From: Luscinia megarhynchos
Taxonomy: Eukaryota; Chordata; Aves; Passeriformes; Turdidae
Direction of reading: 5' to 3'
Assembly (NCBI GenBank): GCA_034336665.1
Contig: JAPFBE010000002.1
Location: forward strand, 38,667,406-38,731,405
DNA: 64,000 nucleotides
Shown: piece after piece, positions 61,001-64,000 of the stretch
How the letters are laid out: each line of letters starts with the position of its first letter
Numbering within the stretch: position 1 is the first letter of the stretch
Program-made: the position numbers and the translations under genes
Notes under the pieces: model-generated
The model's input: the letters and a program-made list of their open reading frames with translations, nothing else
Database searches by the model: none
What the model was told of the DNA's origin: nothing

Positions 61001-62366
61001 GTGCCAGCAGCTGAGCCAGTGGCCGTCTGCTTTGTGCCTTTTAATTCTGCAATTTTCTGTAAAGAAATAAAAATTCAGAACATATTACTAGCAGTAACTT
61101 CTGGATTGCAGCTTAAAATACAGTGCTTTTACAACAGCTCATCAAAGTGAACTAATACCTTTCTAGAACAAGATCACTGAAACAGACACCACAGGTACCA
61201 AAACAAAGACCAGTGTTTCTGTCAGGCTCAGGAATGATGTGACATGGAGGAACAGGAACTGACACTCACACAAGGGAGGCTGTACCAGTAAGAAAGAAAA
61301 GACTCAGAGCAGTGACACTGACAGCAGTAAGGCACTGGAGAAAAGAGCAGGAAGGCTGGATTTATTCTAAGGAATACTGATTCCTGGAATATTAAATGTT
61401 TCAAAATTGAAACACGGCACTTCAAGAGCATGAAAGCCTTGCCACAATCATCTAGTCTGAATGCAGGCAGTGAACTGGAATTACTTGTAAAATTAAACAG
61501 TCTTCCAGTTTTTACTAAGAAGAAGCAGCAGAACTTAAACGGATATTAATAAAATAAAAAAATAAAAAAAAGAGGTGCATTCAAGTTAAAAACTCCCTGA
61601 CTTGCTCCAGAAGTCTTTACTGCTGAATTACAAAGAAAAACCCGTATTTTCTTAACCCCGCGTAAGCTGTCACTTGTCAGCTCAGAGGTCCCGAGCAAGC
61701 CCGGCGATGGGGTGCGAGCGGGGCTGTTTCCAAGTCCGAGCTGCAGACAAGTGACAGCCAAAAGCTGTCGCTAAGGCGGGAACAGCTTCCCCTGAGGAGC
61801 GGACCCTGATGGACACGGGCCCCGTTCTCAAGGGCTGCCTTTTCAACCCCGCACAGGCTTTCAGAGGACAGCGCCCAGCCGCGCAGCCAGGCGGGCTCCC
61901 CCTCATCCCGGCGGGCGCTCCCGGCCAGGCCCCGTTCCGGCGCCGCGGCCTCTCCCCACTCCCTCCCTTCCCAAGGGCTGTCCCGGCGCTCCCGAACAAC
62001 AAAGCCCGGCCGAGACCCGCACCCGCCGCGCCGCCGCTCACCTCCCGGTGCTGCTTGCCCAGGACGTGCGTCTGCCACAGCAGCTCGCCCTTCACGGGCG
62101 CGTTGCACAGCGAGCAGCTCAGGTGCCCCAGGCTGTTGTACGTGCCGGCCGCGTTAAGGGAAGCACCGTGCGGGGCGCGGACCCCCTCCCTCCATCCATC
62201 CCTCCCTCCCCGCCGAGCTCTGGGGAGCCCGGTGCCGAGGATATTTGGCGAAGGGCGAGTCGATGCGCTTCTTGCCCGCGTTCTGGCGCTGCTTCTCCCT
62301 CATGAGGCGCCGCAGCTCCTCCTGCCGCACCTGCTTCCGCCCCGCGCCCGCCCCGGCCGCCGCCAT
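51826..62366 (-). CDS. ZNF830: ZNF830 zinc-finger splicing-associated protein, ten exons
   Basis: Ten exons on the minus strand join in frame: 62366-62245, 62141-62042, 61056-60936, 60391-60358, 59336-59125, 58786-58696, 58040-57977, 55173-55093, 53775-53699 and 52009-51826, giving 361 residues and TAG. A basic N-terminus ([18 protein letters not shown]) leads to SPFAKYN and a U1-type zinc finger with Cys50, Cys53, His66 and His72 (C-x2-C-x12-H-x5-H) in [15 protein letters not shown] variable, acidic middle follows ([14 protein letters not shown] at about 156-169). The conserved C-terminal part is probably coiled coil: [39 protein letters not shown], ending [15 protein letters not shown]. Human ZNF830 is a similar length (about 372) and is associated with XAB2 and Aquarius in the spliceosome. 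From memory the mammalian gene has a single exon, unlike this one. The start was chosen by Kozak context (AAGATGG) and fit to the family. Confidence 0.96.
52010..53698 (-). other. ZNF830: ZNF830 intron 9, nothing else recognised
   Basis: This is an AT-rich GT-AG intron (donor GTAAGT, acceptor CCAACAG) with no recognisable gene or repeat. Confidence 0.8.
53699..53775 (-). CDS. ZNF830: ZNF830 exon 9
   Basis: The 77 bases encode [20 protein letters not shown] and EIDEQ plus two bases of Ile. It is flanked by GGTTTAG and GTAAGT. This is a near-invariant block of the family. Confidence 0.97.
53776..55092 (-). other. ZNF830: ZNF830 intron 8, nothing else recognised
   Basis: This is a GT-AG intron with a short CA-type run near 54,048-54,060 and no other recognisable content. 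Confidence 0.8.
55093..55173 (-). CDS. ZNF830: ZNF830 exon 8
   Basis: The 27 codons comprise [20 protein letters not shown] followed by AMRQVNT, phase 0 at both ends. It is flanked by TTCCTTAG and GTAAGT. Confidence 0.97.
55174..57976 (-). other. ZNF830: ZNF830 intron 7
   Basis: This 2.8-kb GT-AG intron contains a 20-base tandem duplication at 56,110-56,150. Otherwise it is AT-rich and featureless. Confidence 0.8.
56110..56150 (+). repeat. Tandem duplication, 20-base unit at period 21
   Basis: ATTTTGTTCCTGAGTGATTA occurs twice in tandem (56,110-56,129 and 56,131-56,150) with one intervening A. It is a recent slippage or local copy event in an intron. Confidence 0.95.
57977..58040 (-). CDS. 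ZNF830: ZNF830 exon 7
   Basis: One base completes an Arg codon, then [20 protein letters not shown] and K. The acceptor is ATTTCAG and the donor [15 protein letters not shown] is the second of the family's DFFD/GFFDDP-type repeats. Confidence 0.96.
58041..58695 (-). other. ZNF830: ZNF830 intron 6, nothing else recognised
   Basis: A GT-AG intron with no recognisable content. Confidence 0.8.
58696..58786 (-). CDS. ZNF830: ZNF830 exon 6
   Basis: Two bases complete an Asp codon, then [20 protein letters not shown] and AEIQEKVVE plus two bases of Arg. The acceptor is TCCTACAG and the donor GTAAGC. Together with exon 5 it gives LPADFFDTK. Confidence 0.95.
58787..59124 (-). other. ZNF830: ZNF830 intron 5, nothing else recognised
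   Basis: A short GT-AG intron (donor GTAATG) with no recognisable content. Confidence 0.8.
59125..59336 (-). CDS. ZNF830: ZNF830 exon 5 (acidic region)
   Basis: The 212 bases encode [17 protein letters not shown], an acidic run of five Asp, five Glu and QEQ, and [18 protein letters not shown]. The acceptor is TTTACCAG and the donor GTAATG. The acidic tract is a simple-sequence region expected to vary in length between species. Confidence 0.96.
59337..60357 (-). other. ZNF830: ZNF830 intron 4, nothing else recognised
   Basis: A GT-AG intron of about 1 kb with no recognisable repeat or gene. Confidence 0.8.
60358..60391 (-). CDS. ZNF830: ZNF830 exon 4, 34-nt microexon
   Basis: The 34 bases encode [10 protein letters not shown] with split Gly codons at both ends. 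The acceptor is TTGTACAG and the donor GTAAGT. The phases match exons 3 and 5 exactly. Its length is not a multiple of three, so skipping it would break the frame. Confidence 0.88.
60392..60935 (-). other. ZNF830: ZNF830 intron 3, nothing else recognised
   Basis: A GT-AG intron (donor GTAATG) with no recognisable content. Confidence 0.8.
60936..61056 (-). CDS. ZNF830: ZNF830 exon 3
   Basis: The 121 bases encode [20 protein letters not shown] followed by [20 protein letters not shown] and one base of Gly. The acceptor is TCTTTACAG and the donor GTAATG. The K-rich patch PVKRK is a plausible nuclear localisation signal. Confidence 0.95.
61057..62041 (-). other. ZNF830: ZNF830 intron 2
   Basis: A GT-AG intron (donor GTGAGC). 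Its 5' half is part of the GC-rich promoter island and its 3' half is AT-rich. The long plus-strand open frame across it is a by-product of GC content. Confidence 0.8.
62042..62141 (-). CDS. ZNF830: ZNF830 exon 2 (zinc finger)
   Basis: The first base completes Lys41, then [19 protein letters not shown] and [14 protein letters not shown]. All four zinc ligands (two Cys, two His) are in this exon. The upstream splice site is AC rather than AG; the donor is GTGAGC. Confidence 0.96.
62142..62244 (-). other. ZNF830: ZNF830 intron 1: 103-nt U12-type AT-AC intron
   Basis: Read on the minus strand the intron begins ATATCCTC at 62,244 and ends GGCAC at 62,142. TTCCCTTAAC lies at 62,162-62,153, with the candidate branch A at 62,154, 12 nt from the intron end. 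The U12 AT-AC consensus is ATATCCTT at the 5' end and TCCTTAAC 10-15 nt before a terminal AC. Removing exactly these bases joins GCC-AA to G-TAC and restores FAKYN. I found no GT-AG pair that gives the family sequence. The intron is GC-rich and includes a GGAT-type simple repeat. Unspliced, the frame runs into a stop after 70 codons. Confidence 0.92.
62245..62366 (-). CDS. ZNF830: ZNF830 exon 1 (start codon)
   Basis: ATG at 62,366-62,364 opens [18 protein letters not shown] and continues through [20 protein letters not shown] to A40, plus AA of Lys41. AAGATGG is a good initiation context. An in-frame upstream ATG at 62,417 would add 17 Arg/Ala/Pro-rich residues but fits the family less well. 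Confidence 0.93.
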
Positions 62367-62369
62367 CTT
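62359..62369 (-). promoter_or_regulatory. ZNF830: YY1-type element overlapping the ZNF830 start codon
   Basis: The minus strand reads AAGATGGCGGC, a match to the YY1 core (AAnATGGCGGC) with the ATG of the open frame inside it. This arrangement is known from many housekeeping genes with short 5' UTRs and helps support the start choice. Confidence 0.6.
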
Positions 62370-62479
62370 CGCCCGCGCGCGGGGCGCTGGGCGGGGCCGG
62401 CGCGCGCCGTGACGCACCGGGAGCGCGCCGGGAAGGGGCGGGCGGGCGGACGGACGGACGCATCAGTCTCCTTTGTCGC

Positions 62480-63035
62480 CTTCCTCGGAATATTCCTTTT
62501 TTAAGCCTTTGGAGCACCAGCAGAGCTCGATAGACGCAGCGGTTCAGCTGCGGGACACGTCTCTGAATAAACTGCCTGAAATGTACCCCACCCCTCACGC
62601 CAAACCACCCAAATGAGGAAAAAATAATAAACATTGCATCCCGTACATCCAGATCCAGATAACAGAATCACAGGGTGGAAAGCATCACAGTTGGTCATCT
62701 GCTCCAACGTGCCTGGCACGGGATTGTGTCCAGATGGTTCTTTAATATCTTCAATGAGGAAGACTCCACACCCTCTCTGAACAACCTGTTCAGTGCACGG
62801 TGCGCAACACAACTGTGTAAAGTACTTCTTGGGGTTGGATTTTTTTGGGGTTTTTGTTTTTTAAATGCTAACCCAGGTTTTTTAAAGCTCTGTCTCGTTG
62901 CCAGTCCTGGGACACTGGAAGCCCCAATCAGTGCACTGTCAGTGAGGCCGGCTCGCTGCCTGCACAGCGCAGTGTGTGCCTTCCCCGCTAAAACACAGCC
63001 CAAATACAGCATTTAGTGACTACAACATCACCAAC
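62480..63035. other. Intergenic, with a CR1 fragment
   Basis: The sequence between the ZNF830 promoter and the presumed 3' end of the next minus-strand gene is ordinary apart from the CR1 fragment at 62,660-62,835. Confidence 0.65.
62660..62835 (-). mobile_element. Short CR1 LINE 3' end, antisense
   Basis: ACAGAATCACAGGGTGG, TCTTTAATATCTTCAATGAG, GAAGACTCCACACCCTCTCT and CAACCTGTTCAGTGCAC match the order of the larger antisense CR1 at 33,453 closely. It appears to be the same subfamily, truncated after about 170 bases. Confidence 0.9.
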
Positions 63036-63039
63036 GACA

Positions 63040-64000
63040 GCACAGAGCTTTCCAAGTTTTATTTCATCTTTTCATTTATCACAGTACAATAACGTAAGTT
63101 AACAAAAAAAATAATCTAGTGCCAATTTCCACGGTGTCAAGTGCTCCACTCCAAACCACGAATGTCCATTAGAAGTCAAAAAGTGTTGCTCCAGGCTTAC
63201 AGCGACATTTCCTTCCAGAGGACTTGGTCATGGAGGATGCCACTATAATTCTGTGCTGTTTCCAGAGAGCAACCCATCCCATGGCTCCAGACTCCACATT
63301 TCTCTGAGTTGGGTTTGGTTCATCTCACACCAGCCCACGGGATCTGGGAGAGAAAACGGGCCAAGGGCATGTGCAATTCAATTTCCATTTTGATAAAAGA
63401 CAAATCCTGTGGTACATTTTGCCAGGATGGCAAGTCCAAGGTGTGTAAACACAGCCAGAGCAACACAGCAACTGGAGGAAGACGACGGGATAAGTGCAAC
63501 TACGGCAAAAGGGAGGAACTTCTGTTTTGACATGATCATGGCAGATTGCTGGGCTGAGGAAACGATTCAGTAGGTATCACAGTACACCTGGACTACAGAA
63601 TCAGTGAGACTACAGCTTAAGCTTGATTATTTATATTTACTAGTTCTGAAGAATATTTAAAATTGCCTCTTCCTTCTGATTCCTTCCACTATTGCAGTCT
63701 GCTGCACTTTTGAAAAGCACAGACGTTTGCTTTTACTGATTTTAAGGCTATTATGACAAAAAAATGTTTACAACCCCCCCCCTCCAAAACCAAATATAAA
63801 AGTCAATTCACTCTAGAATGTCTTGGATAACTCTAAATACAACCATCTGTTGTCCAAAACCAATCAACTCATTTTTATATTTGGAAGACAAAACAATTTA
63901 TACTGCAGAAGTTGGTCCTCATACAAATACTTTTGTTCTACAAACCAAACCACTTAGCACTGCAAGGTAAGTTTGGGTCAGAACACCCACCCTCTGCTGA
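63040..64000 (-). other. Candidate 3' UTR of a further minus-strand gene (partial)
   Basis: Read on the minus strand, a long AT-rich, frame-poor sequence ends in GATGAAATAAAACTTGG, with AATAAA at 63,063-63,058. It continues to the right edge without a coding exon. The position fits a neighbour in the same orientation as ZNF830. The gene could not be recognised. A C-run at about 63,774-63,783 is the only other notable point. Confidence 0.4.

Larger units (their letters stand above)
61880..62470 (-). promoter_or_regulatory. ZNF830: CpG-island promoter of ZNF830
   Basis: A sharply GC- and CpG-rich block surrounds exons 1 and 2 in otherwise AT-rich DNA, with no TATA box visible. It contains CCGCCCC-type GC boxes, a TGACGCA (CRE/ATF-like) element near 62,409-62,416 and a GGAC simple repeat at about 62,447-62,462. 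It is typical of a housekeeping promoter. No gene starting in the opposite direction was found. Confidence 0.8.

Noticed and set aside
62154..62417. 87-residue single-exon minus-strand protein reading through ZNF830 intron 1
   Set aside because: It departs from the ZNF830 family at the AT-AC boundary and ends in low-complexity residues. Excision of the U12 intron gives the conserved protein instead.
61809..62504. 231-codon plus-strand open frame over the ZNF830 promoter
   Set aside because: It is the antisense shadow of the CpG island and ZNF830 exons 1-2. The composition is Pro/Arg/Ala-rich without a recognisable domain.

Overview
This is vertebrate nuclear DNA, very probably from a bird. 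The genes are split into short exons by AT-rich introns, and the interspersed repeats I can recognise are all chicken-repeat-1 (CR1) LINE copies of the avian type. Two genes can be reconstructed exon by exon, with intact reading frames and matched splice phases. They lie tail to tail. No CRISPR, tRNA, rRNA or bacterial-type feature was seen.

Region 1 (1 to about 45,005, plus strand) is the 3' part of a poly(rC)-binding protein gene of the hnRNP-E family, best called PCBP3. Eleven coding exons (8,488 to 42,587) encode 399 residues: KH1 from its second strand onward, KH2, a linker and KH3. The long C-terminal tail resembles PCBP4 rather than the short ending usual for mammalian PCBP3. The 5' exons (start codon and first KH1 strand) were not found and probably lie left of the window. 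The 3' UTR runs to about 45,005.

Region 2 (about 45,005 to 51,360) is a gene-free spacer between the two convergent 3' ends.

Region 3 (51,360 to about 62,470, minus strand) is a complete ten-exon ZNF830 (CCDC16/OMCG1) gene of 361 codons, transcribed from a CpG-rich promoter. ZNF830 is a nuclear U1-type zinc-finger protein found with the XAB2/Aquarius pre-mRNA splicing complex. Its first intron is only 103 nt and starts ATATCCTC, carries CCCTTAAC 12 nt before its end, and ends AC. That is a minor-spliceosome (U12) AT-AC intron, and removing it restores the family motif SPFAKYN exactly. This is the most interesting feature of the window.

Region 4 (62,480 to 64,000) holds a truncated CR1 copy and, from about 63,040 rightwards, sequence that looks like the 3' UTR of a further minus-strand gene whose coding part is outside the window.

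Both genes act on RNA: PCBP proteins bind C-rich RNA and ZNF830 belongs to a spliceosome-associated complex. Nothing in the sequence shows that they are co-regulated.
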